From positions 124,001-188,000 of the forward strand of contig JAGMVK010000025.1 in the NCBI GenBank assembly GCA_020747065.1: DNA of 64,000 bases. Direction: 5' to 3'. The DNA comes from Cadophora sp. MPI-SDFR-AT-0126. Lineage: Eukaryota; Ascomycota; Leotiomycetes; Helotiales; Ploettnerulaceae. Both the position numbers and the translations under genes were made by a program. Shown in pieces: positions 46,573-58,674 of the stretch. Positions within the stretch are counted from its first letter, which is position 1, and each line of letters opens with the position of its first letter. Under the pieces are notes generated by a model. The model saw only the letters and a list, made by a program, of their open reading frames with translations, had not been told where the DNA came from and did not search any database.

Positions 46573-47850
46573 CGTTGACTGTATACAAAAGAAGACTCCC
46601 AACGCGGAAATGGCCAGAGTTTCCGGTATGACCCAAGCAGCCTTTTGAGGAATTGAAATGCAAAGACAGAGTAGGATTCGCCAAACTGCACACAACTAAT
46701 TTCGCACGAAATTGGGAAGCTGAAAGTAAGCTGCAGATTGGATCCTCAGCTCTCAAGCTGTGGAAGGCTGAGGTTTATGACGCATTGAGAGAGGTGCAGA
46801 AGCCAAATTGAAACTACATTAAACCTATGCATGCAGGTAGTTCTGATCCTGGGGATACAGGCATTGTGAGAGGTCGACACTGTCAGCCACAAAAGCCACG
46901 AGAAAGGTAGAACGTAATACAAACCTGCTCTGAAGCTTTTTTGTACAGTCGCTTCGTGGAGCATTGCCTCACTTGAAAGCATAGAAAGAGAAAACGCGAG
47001 TAACTTTTGTCTTACATCACCTGTAGGACAGGCGTTTTACCAGAGTAAGTACTGTTTGGAGACATGGAGCGGACTTCGTGACTTGACACTTGTACGATCT
47101 CAGCTACTGACTGGCCTTGGTATCACGAATCGCCTGGGACTGCGATTTGAACTTATGCGAATATGCTATGTTGCATAGAATCAGTTTGGTGTTGTGATAT
47201 GACTTGGATAGTGATGAGATAGATGTTGGGGAAAACTTCAGGGCTGATTGGCTGGCGGACATCACCAAACCCGCCCCACATGATCTCCAAGCTCCCTGAC
47301 ATCGGACTGTCCGGACCTCCACAATCCAAAATCAATGACATCCAACAACAGTCAACCCTACATCGTCCAACTCCAAAGCAGCAACAATCAAAAACAACCT
47401 CTTCCTTTCTTCACATCGTGACTCAACAAGGGCCAATTGGCCACGCGTCATTGAAGTCTTGTGACGATAGAGTTCACCCGTTCTTACGAAAGTGGCTCCG
47501 GCTTTTTGACGCTCTTCTACGTCGGTATCTGGAGCCTTCGGACATATCGATTCCTTTCTGCAATGGCACTACTATCCAGGAAACGCAAGATATTGCTCTC
47601 CGAGTGCCATACTACAAAGATGCTAAAGATCCCTAAGGCAACATTTTGTAAACGAAGTGTAATTCTGGCGGCAGACTTCACCCCGCTCCGTTTCATTAGA
47701 TACCGTACGGACTTCCAGTCGCTCGGCCACGAGCAAATTTATGTCCGAGCCATCGAGTAGTATTAAGTATCAGCTTGCCTCTCCTTCGGAGAGATTTGCT
47801 TTTCTCTCAGATTTACCGTCGCCTTCTCTAATCACTACCCCTCATTCAGT
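46573..47850. other. Divergent intergenic region, 1.3 kb
   Basis: No supported gene. A 137-codon plus frame at 47223-47636 lacks motifs and overlaps shorter frames on both strands. CT-rich sequence just upstream of 47851 fits a transcription start for the methyltransferase gene. Confidence 0.45.
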
Positions 47851-49213
47851 ATGTCAAATCCAGCAGAAGCTCCAAGTGGACCACCAGGTTTCCCTCCCTT
47901 CGAGCCGCCTCTGTCATCTTTGTCCGCATTGTCTTCTACAATTCAGACTGCAATCACAGAGTACGGGAATGCAAATACTCCAAAAGAGAAAGCTGCAGCT
48001 CTACAAAAGATCCAGACCAGCTCCACCAAGCTCTCTCGTACTACAACGCCAATCCAACAGCGGTTCATGCAAATCAACTTTGGGCCTAATCTAAACGTAG
48101 CAATACGAATCGGAGTTGAGATGGGGCTCTTTGTATGGCTCTCCTATCCTCAAAAATATTCTGCTGACTATATCAGAATGCACTGCCAAGTTCCGGAGAA
48201 CCCTCCACCGTCGCCATACTAGCCCAAAAGACACACGCTCAAGAAGAATTTCTCTTCCGCATAGCCAGAACTCTTTCCGTCTTCGATATCCTCCAAGAAT
48301 CCGACTCTCCATCCTCTAATATCCCTTCCTACAGCCACACACCATACTCTCGATTCCTCACTCTGCCACCCGCAGAAGCTTCCACTCGACACCTCTTCGA
48401 CAATATGCTACAGGCACAAGCCAATTCCGCAAGCGGATATTACCTCAAATACGGTTTCAAGAATCCCGAAGATGCAACGAACAGTCCCTTCAGTTTCGCA
48501 CATGGAAAGGACGATAAGGGCATCTTTGATATACTAGAGGAACAACCGGAGAGGATGAAGGTGTTCAATAGTGCTATGGCGATACAGGCTACAATTGGAC
48601 TGAAGGACGTCATACTCGCATACCCATTCGATAAGTTGGAAGCCAATAAGGACGGTATAGTGCTCGTCGATGTAGGAGGTGGGAAGGGACAAGTCATCAA
48701 CGAAATACGGAGAGACTATCCAAACCTGCAAGGCGCGATGGTTCTAGAGGACATGGAGATTGTCTTACAAGGTGGAACAGCTGTCCCAGACGAAGTCATC
48801 AAACAACCGTACGATTTCTTCAAAGAAGAGCAGCCAATCAAAGGTCTCTTCCGCCCCTCCTTTCACTCGGTCTTCAAATTTCGCACTGACAATACATAGG
48901 CTCCAACTATTTTCTGAAATCCATTCTCCATGACTGGCCTGACTCCTCTTGTCTTCAAATCCTCAAAAACCTCGCACCAGCCATGCGCGGCTCCCCGAGC
49001 TCCCGCCTTCTCCTCTGCGAACTTGTGCTCCCCGATCGCTACCCCACTGACGGTCATGTTCTGCGCGACATGAACATGCTGGCGATAGCGGGTAAGGAGA
49101 GGAACAAGTTGCAATGGCAGAAACTGCTTGGGATGGCTGGATTCAAGATTCTGGGATATTATGGGTTGGATAGCCCGAACAGTAGTATTATTGAGGCGGT
49201 GCTTGATGAGTGA
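47851..49213 (+). CDS. SAM-dependent O-methyltransferase (second copy in window)
   Basis: Three exons (47851-48132, 48177-48843, 48900-49213) give 420 residues. A Pro-rich N-terminus and a helical region precede VAILAQKTHAQEEFLFRIARTL (winged-helix part). The SAM motif LVDVGGGKGQVINEI lies near residue 256, and YFLKSILHDWPDSSCLQIL, formed across intron 2, carries the family His. KLLGMAGFKILGY leads to the closing strand. It belongs to the same broad family as the gene at 22116-23389, but the two share little beyond motifs, so they are not recent duplicates. The substrate is unknown. No polyketide or peptide synthase accompanies it; the acyltransferase at 53909-55553 and two regulators are the only nearby genes of secondary-metabolism type. 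Confidence 0.86.
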
Positions 49214-50549
49214 GGCGGGACTGAGGTGGGAGTTGAGGGGAGAATGGGAATCTCTACTTTGTAATTATGATGTGTTGATTGTATGCCCAATATAAATACC
49301 CAACTCAAGTCATACGAAGGACTCAAGCTACCGCAGCCGTCATTGTTGACAATCTAAGCGAGCCGCCTTGGGATTGCCCCTCCTTCATCTCCACCCTTTG
49401 CTTCTCCACCAACTTCACCAACTCATCACCACCCCAGAAGGAAGACCTAGACGTCAATCTACGAAAATTCTCCGGGTAAATTTGCTAATGAAATACAACC
49501 CCCTTCTCCCTCAACCCTCCTTTTCCCTTAAGAAAGGAAGTTCCAGCTTTCCCCTCATCATCCCTCCGACATCCTCAAAATTTCGAATCTGCATTTCCTC
49601 AAACCTGAAATCATACTCCCTAGTTATAAATCAAAGGCGGAGACCATGCTTCGGCTTCGATTTTGGAATTGATAATCTCTTCTACTTCGTTGTTGGATTT
49701 TAAGTGGCAGAAATGGCTGCCTCGTATCTGTAGGCAAGAGGTTAGGCGAGTAATTAGATGAGCAAGAATTGATTGTTGCAAATGGTTTTCTGATTTTGGA
49801 GCTACTTGGTCTAGCATTTATTACCGCTATATCTTATTCGGGGTTTTTCATTAGAGATTAACATAGAGGAGATTTGAAATTCAGAATGCTGCCGTCAAAT
49901 GGGGTTCTTGGCTCCTCATCTTATGTATGCGTAAGAATCGTGGGGTAATTGCATGAGAACACGAGGCAGGATGGGTTATCCCCACAGCTCGCCACTGGGG
50001 TCCTCCAGAGTCCTGCCAACCTACTCGGTGACCGGTGACGGATTGGGAAAAGGATCACGTGGTGTCATCCTTCGTTTCACCAACCGCCTGCGATTCCTCA
50101 CCCCACTATTTCACAACTCTTCGATCAAGAAATTCAGTTTATTACATTGTGTCCCAAGCTATTCTGAGCATTGTGTTATCAATTCTCCCTCATCTTCAAG
50201 TTGCTGTTTGTTCCACCCTCGCTGCCCGCCTCCTTTTGAATCTGATGAGGGGTTGATGAGAGGCTGAGGCTGAAGTTGGTGAGCAAAGCCGGACGGGGCA
50301 CCACAATCGGCATTGCGAAGTAAGCCTATAAATGTCTACTTACTGTAACGGAGTCACTTAAGCGTCGTCCGCTGAAGAAGAGCTGGGAAACATATTGGTG
50401 GTAGATCCACATAAGTCACATGACTGACGTCGAGTGAGACCATCTAGGTATCGATCAAACAGCCTTGCAGGAAGCTAGCCCAGAATTGATGAGCTACCTG
50501 ACTGGTAAATTATCAGCCAGCTGTGCGAAACGAATTACGGCAATACGTC
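49214..50549. other. Intergenic, 1.3 kb
   Basis: No gene supported. Short plus-strand frames around 49280-50270 have no motif. The segment just before 50550 contains in-frame open sequence without an ATG and is treated as 5' UTR of the caspase-like gene. Confidence 0.45.
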
Positions 50550-53500
50550 ATGGACCCTCCATTCATAAAGCTGTATCCGGAGCAACGACATGGTTCCAAA
50601 GGGTCGGACTCGTCAGACGGGTTCAGCCTTCAGAGCTCCCTGTCAGGAGTAAGTTCTAACATGATCTTTTGGACGTCCTGCTGATTAAGGATCAATAGTC
50701 TCAAAGCACTGCCCAGTCCACACCTCCAGGGAGTCCTCCAGCAGAATCAGGTACACACAATACTTCACGAGCAAGATATCATATGAAAGACATCGGAGAG
50801 TTTGCAGAGGCTCTTGAACTTGTAAGGCTCATCTCTTATATGTTGTCGGTAGTCATTAAAACTTCCTTTAGTCTGCCAATAGAGCGCTTCCCAATCGTGG
50901 ACTCACGCGGTACAAAGACGTCCAGGTCCTGCTCTTGCGATGGGAGGAAGACGAGCTGGAAGTTGAATGGGAACTCAACGACTTAGCCAAAGTTTTCAGA
51001 GACTATGGGTTTTCTACAGATCCCTGGCTGATTCCAACTCAATCACCGCTGAGAAAGATGATGGCGAAAGCACTTAAGTTCATCGATGACCATGAAAGTC
51101 CCGACACACTGCTCATTGTGTATTATGGGGGACATGCGAAGATTAATGAGGCGAGACAATCTACGTGGTCATGGTAAATACTCAACTCTCAAGTCATAAA
51201 GTTCTACAACTATTCAAGACTCACGATATACAGTACACGTAACATGAACTATAGCTCTTTTGAGTGGAATGCATGTCAAAGTCTTTTCGAACAGTCGACA
51301 TCAGATACCCTTTTCCTCTTTGACTGTTGCTCAGCAGCAGCCGCAGCTTCATCTGTACCAAGCCGAACAAACGCCATCACTGAGACCATCGCGGCGTGTG
51401 GCTGGGAGACATGGGCTCCAGAACCGGGACGTCACTCCTTTACAAATGCCCTGATTGAGGTTCTAGAAGAATGGATCGACCGAAAATCATTCTCCGCTGC
51501 TATGCTACACAGTGAAATTCTTTCTGTTCTTAAAGCAACAAGACCGAAGAAGAGGTTGGAGATTAGCAAGACGCCTATCTATATCGTCACGACGTCAAAC
51601 CCCAAGACTTGCAGTATCGAAATTCGCAAACGAGGCCAATGCTCCATAAGCCAAAGCTATGCTCAGTCCGAGGAGTCTGTCAGTACCTCAGGTCAAACGT
51701 CGGTACAAGCTATGACGTCTGAACCACTGGAAGCTGGGGATGAATTTGATCTATCCTCTCTAGTAGCCACGCTACCAGACAATACTTTCGCGTTACCCCA
51801 CATCATAATGTCAGTAGCACTCGAGTCAGATCAGATGCTCGACGTCAGCGGTTTTGAACAGTGGATGAAAGATTTCCCCGCGCTCGCCAAATATGCTAAG
51901 ATCCAAGGGGTCTACCAAAGCTACTCGACACTGGTGCTACTTTCTGTGCCGGTTGTTGTGTGGAACCTCCTACCTGAGAACTCTGCGTGTAACTTCGTCG
52001 GTTACACGAAATCGGACAACTTGCTCACAGCTCAGCTGAAATCAAACAAAGAAAAGCCGATCGAGGTTTTTGATAATATGGAGCCCATGAAGCGTTGTTT
52101 GACTGAGATGTCCGTCGAACCGGTCAAGTAAGTATACAGATTGGTATCCTTATCATTCCGCCAACCCTCTTAGGCGTCACCGAACAACAGAGACTATCCA
52201 TGTTCGCCTCATGGTCATAGCATTAAGGATGTGCTAACGAGTCAAATAGTGTAACCATACCTGCCTTTACATTCAACCCTCCAGTGACCCAGGCATTCCA
52301 GTGGCCATCACTCGATCCGGCAATGCTAACACCCAGAACTTCGCGCGAGACTTCACCTTTAGCCATCAATTATACGCACAGCCCAATCTCTAGCTCTCGA
52401 CCTAATCTTCAAGCAGCTTTGTCGCAAAGTCTAGGAAAGTCACCAGACCACTGGGCGCTCACTGTTCAGCACAATACAGGCGAGGTCAAACACTTCACCT
52501 CCTCGTCACTATCACCGTACTGCGATGATGTATTGACTACGAAGTTCGCCAAAAGATTCAAAAAGTACACCGAGCGAGCTGATGGCCCCAAACCACAGCA
52601 AATTGAGTATAATTCTGGTCAGTACTTTCCGTTGCTACCCAAATTTGAACGCTAACTCGTGTCCAGGCTATTACAGCGAAGAGTCCAGCACAAGCTTACG
52701 CCCTCAATCCCGCGTCGGCTACCACGACTGGGATTCCGATGAATCCGGGGAATTTGTGTTAGCTCAGAAGCGTAGACGCCGTCAGCCTCATTGGAACTCT
52801 GACTCCGAAGAGTCGGAAGAAGAATTCATCGCACCTCTCCCAAGTATCAAGAAGAAACCCACAACTATTCGAATCGACAATGACAAAGAGCTGGAGAAAT
52901 TCTATCGAGCGAGGTTAATAGAGCTTCAAAGCACGCCGTGCAAAATTCTAGCCAAAGCCTTCGTCAAAGTAGTTGAGCCGAGGAAGCAATCGAGATATCC
53001 ATACAGCAAAGGCCAGATAAATGCCCCGCCTTGGTGGCCAGCGCTGAGTGGCACCAACTCAGTGCGGCATAAGGAGCCTGACCATCTATTTAAGCAAGGT
53101 AACGCTTCTTTCGAATTAGTCTAGCCACTGAAAGTTGACAAGAAACAGAGCGGATCCAACTCCTGATCCACATCCTTCGAATGAGCGTCCAGCCCGTCGC
53201 ATCCCAACACCCATCATTTCAAGACCAAGATATCAGCGTCCAGAAACTGGAAGACGTCTCTTATGAAGCCCTAACATCATGGTTTCAAGACCCCGAGAAT
53301 CCAGAGAACATATTCCGTGCGCCATTGATTAAAGAATTGTTCAAAGTCGCGAAATACGAGGAGCGGTACAAGAATGGAGAAATTGGTAAGCTTGTTTTGA
53401 CCATGAAATTATTTACCACGGCTAATGATGATTCAGATGCTGACACGAAAATTTCTGTTATGTACCTTGGTAGTTTGGAGGAGGAATCTGGCGAGGATGA

Positions 53501-53606
53501 GGATGTGGCAGCGACTGACGTGCCTCCCGTGCCAGCTTCAGGCGAGGTGGAGAATGAGACGCCAGGGTCTGCGCGGTACGAAGCTACACTGAGGTGGGAC
53601 TCGTAA
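50550..53606 (+). CDS. Caspase-like (C14) domain fused to YDR124W-like/DUF2841 helical domain
   Basis: Eight exons (50550-50648, 50699-50821, 50872-51173, 51234-52127, 52250-52617, 52667-53098, 53149-53385, 53437-53606) stay in phase and give 874 residues. After a polar N-terminus comes a metacaspase-type p20 fold: RYKDVQVLLLRWEEDEL, TLLIVYYGGHAK (catalytic His) and TLFLFDCCSAAA (catalytic Cys). The second half has WALTVQHNTGEVKHF, a Ser/Asp/Glu-rich linker with KRRRR, and then LEKFYRARLIELQ, KVVEPRKQSRYPY, PPWWPALS and RHKEPDHLFKQERIQLLIHIL. That set is the signature I associate with PF11001, the YDR124W-like or hrmA-associated-cluster protein family. Intron 4 (52128-52249), which joins the halves, has donor GTAAGT and branch GCTAAC. 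Without splicing, the first half would end in a stop exactly at the donor. A two-gene model cannot be fully excluded, but it lacks a good start for the second gene. Confidence 0.74.
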
Positions 53607-53908
53607 ATTAAAGCAGGATATAACAAATTCTGAAGTCAATTGAACTACCAACTATTCATTTACAACTCGCCTGCTTGAAGCAGATTCCAGGACCTTGCGC
53701 CGAATGTCGTTGGGCACCGAACCTGAATGATTGCACTGTCGCCGCAGCAATTTTGGTGGAATCTGGTAAAAGGGCACGCCTGGGACATCTGCACGTTCCT
53801 TGCCGTGACATTTGCTGTCAGAGCCTTCAATTGAGCTGTCTTTTCTATCTCCATACATCAAGAACAATCACCGAGCTATATTTACCAATACAATTAAACT
53901 CGAATCCC
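53607..53908. other. Intergenic, tail-to-tail
   Basis: This 302-bp stretch separates the convergent 3' ends of the fusion gene and the acyltransferase. No feature seen. Confidence 0.5.
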
Positions 53909-55553
53909 TCATTCCACCCCCATCGTAACCCTCCTAAACTCCCCATTCCCCACCATCCTCTCCATAGCCCCACTCTCCAACCCACACAACACCTCCAAAC
54001 CACCGCTATCCAACCTAGGAAACACAATGACAACCCCATCCGCCGCCTCATACGGGACTCTAAACCCCTCCGGCTTCCCCAAAGCACCCCACTCCCTCTC
54101 TCTAACACGCATATCAGTCCAAGACGAAACAGTGATATCAGGTCCCAGGAACCCTCTCGCCGCAAACTTGAAATCTTGAGCGTTAGGCCGGGAGGACAGG
54201 AGGCCGATGGTGCGAGCCACGCGGCTGGGTGTGTTGATGGCGTTGAGGGAGGCGCGGAGAGATGATGCTGCTAGTTGGATGCCGGATGAGGGGTTTGTGA
54301 GGGATGTGATGGGTAGGCGGGGTGTGAGGCAGCCGAGAATGGCGTTTCCAAGGTAGGTTCGTGGGAGGAGAGGGTTAGTGTGATTGCGAATGTTAATTGC
54401 GACGAGAGCTGCTGAGGTAGCTGTCTCGTCTGTAAGTGCTGGGTTCCGGGCGGCGGACATATGATGCCAGAAGAACGCGACGAGTGCGTCATTCGTGGAG
54501 TATGCGCTTGCTTCTACCTTCAGAGCAGCCAGTGTTTGGGGCGAGAATGTGAAGATTTTGGATGTCATGAGAGGCATTTGAAATGAGGTTGGCGTTGCAA
54601 GGTTCGTCTGATCGGCGGGTGGCGTAGGCGCCAATACATATTCTGGGAATTCAGCTATGTTGTCCGTTGGGACGCCTTTACTCAATGGAGTGCGATCGTT
54701 CGAGACGTGGTCGTATTTCGTGGCCGTTTTTGAACCGGAAATGGCACTCGTATTGTGCGCCCAGATCTCGAGGATGTAGTCTCCAGCTGCTGCATCGCTG
54801 ACAGTATGGTGGTTGCCGACTGAGAGGAGGAGCCCACCTTGTATGAAGTTGGCTTGTGCGGCAAAGACAGGTTGTGCTTGTTGAATGACTTGTAATGGTG
54901 ATATCAGTGGGGTGGTAAGCTTCGAAAACGAGAAATTGTCTTTCTTAAGGTCCGCGTAGGATGGGAGGATTGCAGTCAGGTCTTTGTATCTGCTGAGAGT
55001 AAGTAAGTTAACTTCGAGTACGATGGAGTGAAAGACCTCACATGAATTCCACACCTCTTTTGCCCTCCACTACTTGCACTCTCGCATCTTTAGGATCGCT
55101 ACCCAGTTCTGGTGCCTGACCGAGCGTCAGCCATGACTTTTGAGAAGAGATCCAGGCATATGTTAGAAATTTTGAGGAGACAACCTACAATATCGCCTGC
55201 GAGCCACGGTATAGAAGCAATAGTGTGAGCCAGACCTTTCTTGAGAATCTCAAATCTAGATCGAACAAATCAACAAGTCAGAAAAGTTTCTGATAGCGCT
55301 GAACTAAACTGTCAGGCACTTACATGACACCCTTATCCGCATCAACGGACAGAGGAAAGCAGAGAATCCATCGACTACCATAGAGACGAGGCATGTTCTG
55401 GTCCAGTGGTGATAATTTCAACCGAATCGGTCCTTGTAGAGCGATGCCATATTCTTCGGGTATAACGAGGTGGGATTTTTCGAGGACTTCTACCGAGGCA
55501 CTTTCTGGATTGAAAGAAGGCATTTTGATATTGGATTTGTTTGGAAGGGACAT
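53909..55553 (-). CDS. BAHD/trichothecene acetyltransferase-type acyltransferase
   Basis: Four exons (55553-55324, 55255-55189, 55115-55042, 54989-53909) give 483 residues. The catalytic HxxxD is in GNHHTVSDAAAG near residue 182. Other family features are an N-terminal strand with IRLKLSPLDQNMPRLY, GLAHTIASIPWLAGDI spanning the second exon, NAFVAFFWHHMSAAR-like ALVAFFWHHMSAAR, and LGNAILGCLTPRLP. The C-terminal DFGWG-type loop is replaced by SSWTDM, as in many fungal members. It should transfer an acyl group from acyl-CoA to a hydroxyl of a small molecule in the cytosol. A second in-frame Met lies at 55523, close to the start of conserved sequence, and may be the true start. The neighbouring transcription factors could control it, but nothing in the sequence shows this. 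Confidence 0.85.
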
Positions 55554-56110
55554 CAATAAAATCGGATTATCGAAAGACAGAAGGTGGTCAACTATCGTGT
55601 AGACCTTGAAACGTGTAGTGGTAGTCCACAGTGGTGCGAAAGCTCGTCTTTATGCTTTTCACGTGCGGTGACAGAAGCTTTGATACTGCGGCAGGAGCCG
55701 ATACTACCCCTGAGCTTGTGCAGGCACCCTCAGTAAAGGATTGGTTGAGATCGGAAAAAATCATAGATCCTTACCTAATGCAGATAGCAATCAGGAACGC
55801 TCTGATATAAGGTTGATCGCGTTGGTTCATCAAGACTTCCACACGTGTGTTCCGGCTGGTTGATTGGTTATCTCATCGATTTCCTCTTTCGGACTGGCGG
55901 GTCTAAGGATTCAGGGGTCCAAGACGGAGCCCATCGAAAGTTCGTGCCACCGAAGATAAGTGCACTCCAAGTTCAAGATTGGACGAGAGAGCTTGTAAAG
56001 CTAAAATCGAATCCAGCTCCGGTTTCCACATTGCGATGATCCAAGAGAAGCTTCCAAATGATGATGTTCCTTGATTCAAGGTTGAATTCAATATCGATGA
56101 AAGTATCTCA
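55554..56110. other. Intergenic
   Basis: This 557-bp stretch contains the acyltransferase promoter and the 3' UTR of the regulator gene (both minus strand). No coding signal beyond short frames. Confidence 0.5.
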
Positions 56111-57917
56111 TCACACACAATCAAACCTAAAAGTCTCCGGCCTCCCTGCCAGAGTCTGACTTGTACAATTCCTCAACACCTGCGCATGAAGTTCCCCCGT
56201 CCCCGCAATCCAACTTAATTGCTCACGCAACCAGTCTCGCTGGACCTCCGGCGCCGACTCTACACTACTCGCAACGTACATGGGCCAGATAAGAGAAAAC
56301 TTCCCTGTGTTATTTGATTCTCTAGGCTTGTTCATGAGGCACTGTGGCCAAAGGGATGTAGGTGGTGGATCGGTGCCGTGTTTTAATTCTGAACAGTCGT
56401 AGCCGAGGAGAAAGGGGACGCTGGCGCAGATTTGGGAGACCATGGATTTGTTAATGGTGTCTATCCTATCCTGGAAATCAATTGTTGTGGTAGCGCTCAG
56501 GCAGGAGATACGGAGGATCATGGATTGGATTATAAGTCGAGACACTCGGTATAAATTCCAAATTCGTGCCACATAAAGGTCGGGATATCGATGGATCTGA
56601 TCTGGAACATATACCGCACTATGCTTAAATGAGGTTTCGAGATTCCCTATCCGCGTGATAGTCGAATAAGACCACTGGGTAGGAGTCCGGAGAGCCCAAT
56701 TTGCGAGATCGTGGTCCAAGTCATCGGCGCTTTGAAGCAATTCTGTTATCAAATCTTCCTCAAGTTCCCAACTAGCTGGAGAGAGAAGTATGTTGGCCCT
56801 AGCCTGTAGCTTAGGTATGCGCATCGTTTTTGAAAGGAGTCGGTCTTCGATATTTTCGTACGGTGACAAGAATTCGCTACACTCTTCGAACATAGGATCG
56901 ACGGGTATGGATGTCTGGAGGTGACTCTGAATCTAGAGTATATGTCAGAGTAAATTGAATGATTCCGAAAAAATGATACTTACAGCACTCCTTCGAACAA
57001 AGAGGAACATCATGCATGCGAAAGGGGTGCTGAAGTTCTTGCCTCCGCGATTTTTGACAAGCGCTGCCGCCCCATCAACATGAGTTCCCCACGCGGACAA
57101 CGCTTCTGAGTTGAAAGTAATAGTCTGTATTTGATTGTGTCAGCCGAAATAGCTGAAGGTTCACGACTAGAACTCGATGTATTAGCTAAATACTCACCTC
57201 GTAACCGGAAAGCAGCAAGACCGCATACAGAGTCTCATCACTCCTCGACTCAACCGGATCCCTAACCGCTTCGCCCAGCGCCGCAAGCGCCTGCGCATAC
57301 CGTTTCGCAACAGCCAGATCTACGCCACAATCATGCGAACAGGACCTCTTCCACGTAGCGTACGATATGGCTTGAGTCGCCAAATGAAGGGCGGAGCCGG
57401 ACCTGCTTCGCGAAAACAGTGTTGGAAGCTGGCCATGAAGATATCGCGTATGGTCTGAATCTACCAGGTTCTCCATGATTGTCTGGTAGAAGAAACATAG
57501 CCTCTGGTCTTCTTTTGACGGAAGGAGAGTTCTTCCAGGGCTGCGAGGAAGATTACATCGTTCTTTTTCGAAATGATCATGTGACTTGCCGAGATCTATG
57601 TTGATGTGAAACACAGCTCCACCCGTGCTTCCTGAACGAACATTCTTTTTGCTGGAATTCGGTACTATGTGGCGGAATATAAATTCGCTGGTATCTCTAT
57701 AGCCGGTACATTGTCTGTTTGTTCTTAGGCAGCGTGAACAAGATGGACGTTTCTCGTCGCACTTGTGTCGTCAAGTCAGCAGACATCTCAAGGATCCTCT
57801 GGCAAGTCAACAAACTTTCGTGTGCAACTTCCTGCTCATATCATCAGAAACCAAGTTTTCAGTCTCAGAATCCCATCCGACATCCACTTACCTGCAACTC
57901 TCACACCCTCTACTCAT
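56111..57917 (-). CDS. Zn2Cys6 transcription factor with Fungal_trans_2 domain
   Basis: Five exons (57917-57892, 57831-57816, 57761-57198, 57124-56984, 56932-56111) give 522 residues. The zinc cluster is split by two introns: exon 1 encodes MSRGCESCR, a 16-nt micro-exon adds KLHTK, and exon 3 begins CDEKRPSCSRCLRTNRQCTGYRD. Joined, they give the canonical C-x2-C-x6-C-x6-C-x2-C-x6-C spacing. The remainder is a helical regulatory region of the PF11951 type (LYAVLLLSGYE, WGTHVDGAAALVKNRGGKNF, FLFVRRSAIQSHLQTSIPVD). The protein should be a nuclear DNA-binding regulator. A naive search would miss the zinc cluster and report a truncated protein of about 440 residues without a DNA-binding domain. 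The regulated genes are unknown; the neighbouring acyltransferase is a natural candidate. Confidence 0.83.
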
Positions 57918-58674
57918 CCTTCCCGTAAATACCATCTCTGGTCCTTGCCGATATCGCACGCTTTTCAAAGACGGCTAATATATCCGCGGACTTGCCTTTG
58001 TATTGATCACAATACAGTCATCAGCTAAGCTTGCGGTACTTTTCTGGGGGGATCGTGACTACTGAGAAAGGTGGATGAGATGCATAGGGTGGCTTGGGCT
58101 CAACGCGAACGCGAGATGAATAGGGGCTCGGCAAGGCTAAACCTAAAACTGAAGCAGCTTGGCGAGCCTCGCCTCTGGGATGCACCATTTGTTTTCTCGC
58201 TTGCCGTCGGAAAAATAGGGAGTGGGAATCTCGGGAGATCGTATGTTGGGTGCTTTAACTTCTGGGAATCTATGAGTTAAATCTGCTCCTATGTCAGCAC
58301 TGGAACCTTACGACGTTTGAGTTCTTCAACATTTTAGCAATGTTGTCAGTAAGAGGCAATTTCTCCAGCACACACAACGTAAACAATAGTGAAGGACCGT
58401 TGTTAAATGAGTTCACATGAGTCCACTTTGTGTAGCAAATTTCGAGAAGTGACTAGACATAGAGTTACAGTTGAATTCTTCAAGCAAGTCAAATACGCCG
58501 ACGCCAAAGTTGAGAGGAGGTCCAAGCCTCCATCAATCCATATCACCCAAAAATATCCCAAATTCTCACTTGGTATCTCCCACAGTACGCCGATACCTTC
58601 AAATTTTCATGCTTGTAGATTTCCATACTCAAGCACCAATTCCCTTGTGAAATCTATAAGAACAAATGTTCTAC
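57918..58674. other. Intergenic
   Basis: This 757-bp stretch lies upstream of the first regulator and downstream of the second (both minus strand). Frames at 58071-58280 and 58407-58865 lack motifs, and the latter overlaps the coding exon of the second regulator. Confidence 0.5.

Noticed and set aside
47223..47636. 137-codon plus-strand frame upstream of the methyltransferase
   Set aside because: No motif, no conserved start context, and no splice connection to the downstream gene.
57186..57614. Regulator lacking a DNA-binding domain (truncated protein)
   Set aside because: In-frame sequence upstream encodes the second half of a Zn2Cys6 cluster, and two short exons complete it.
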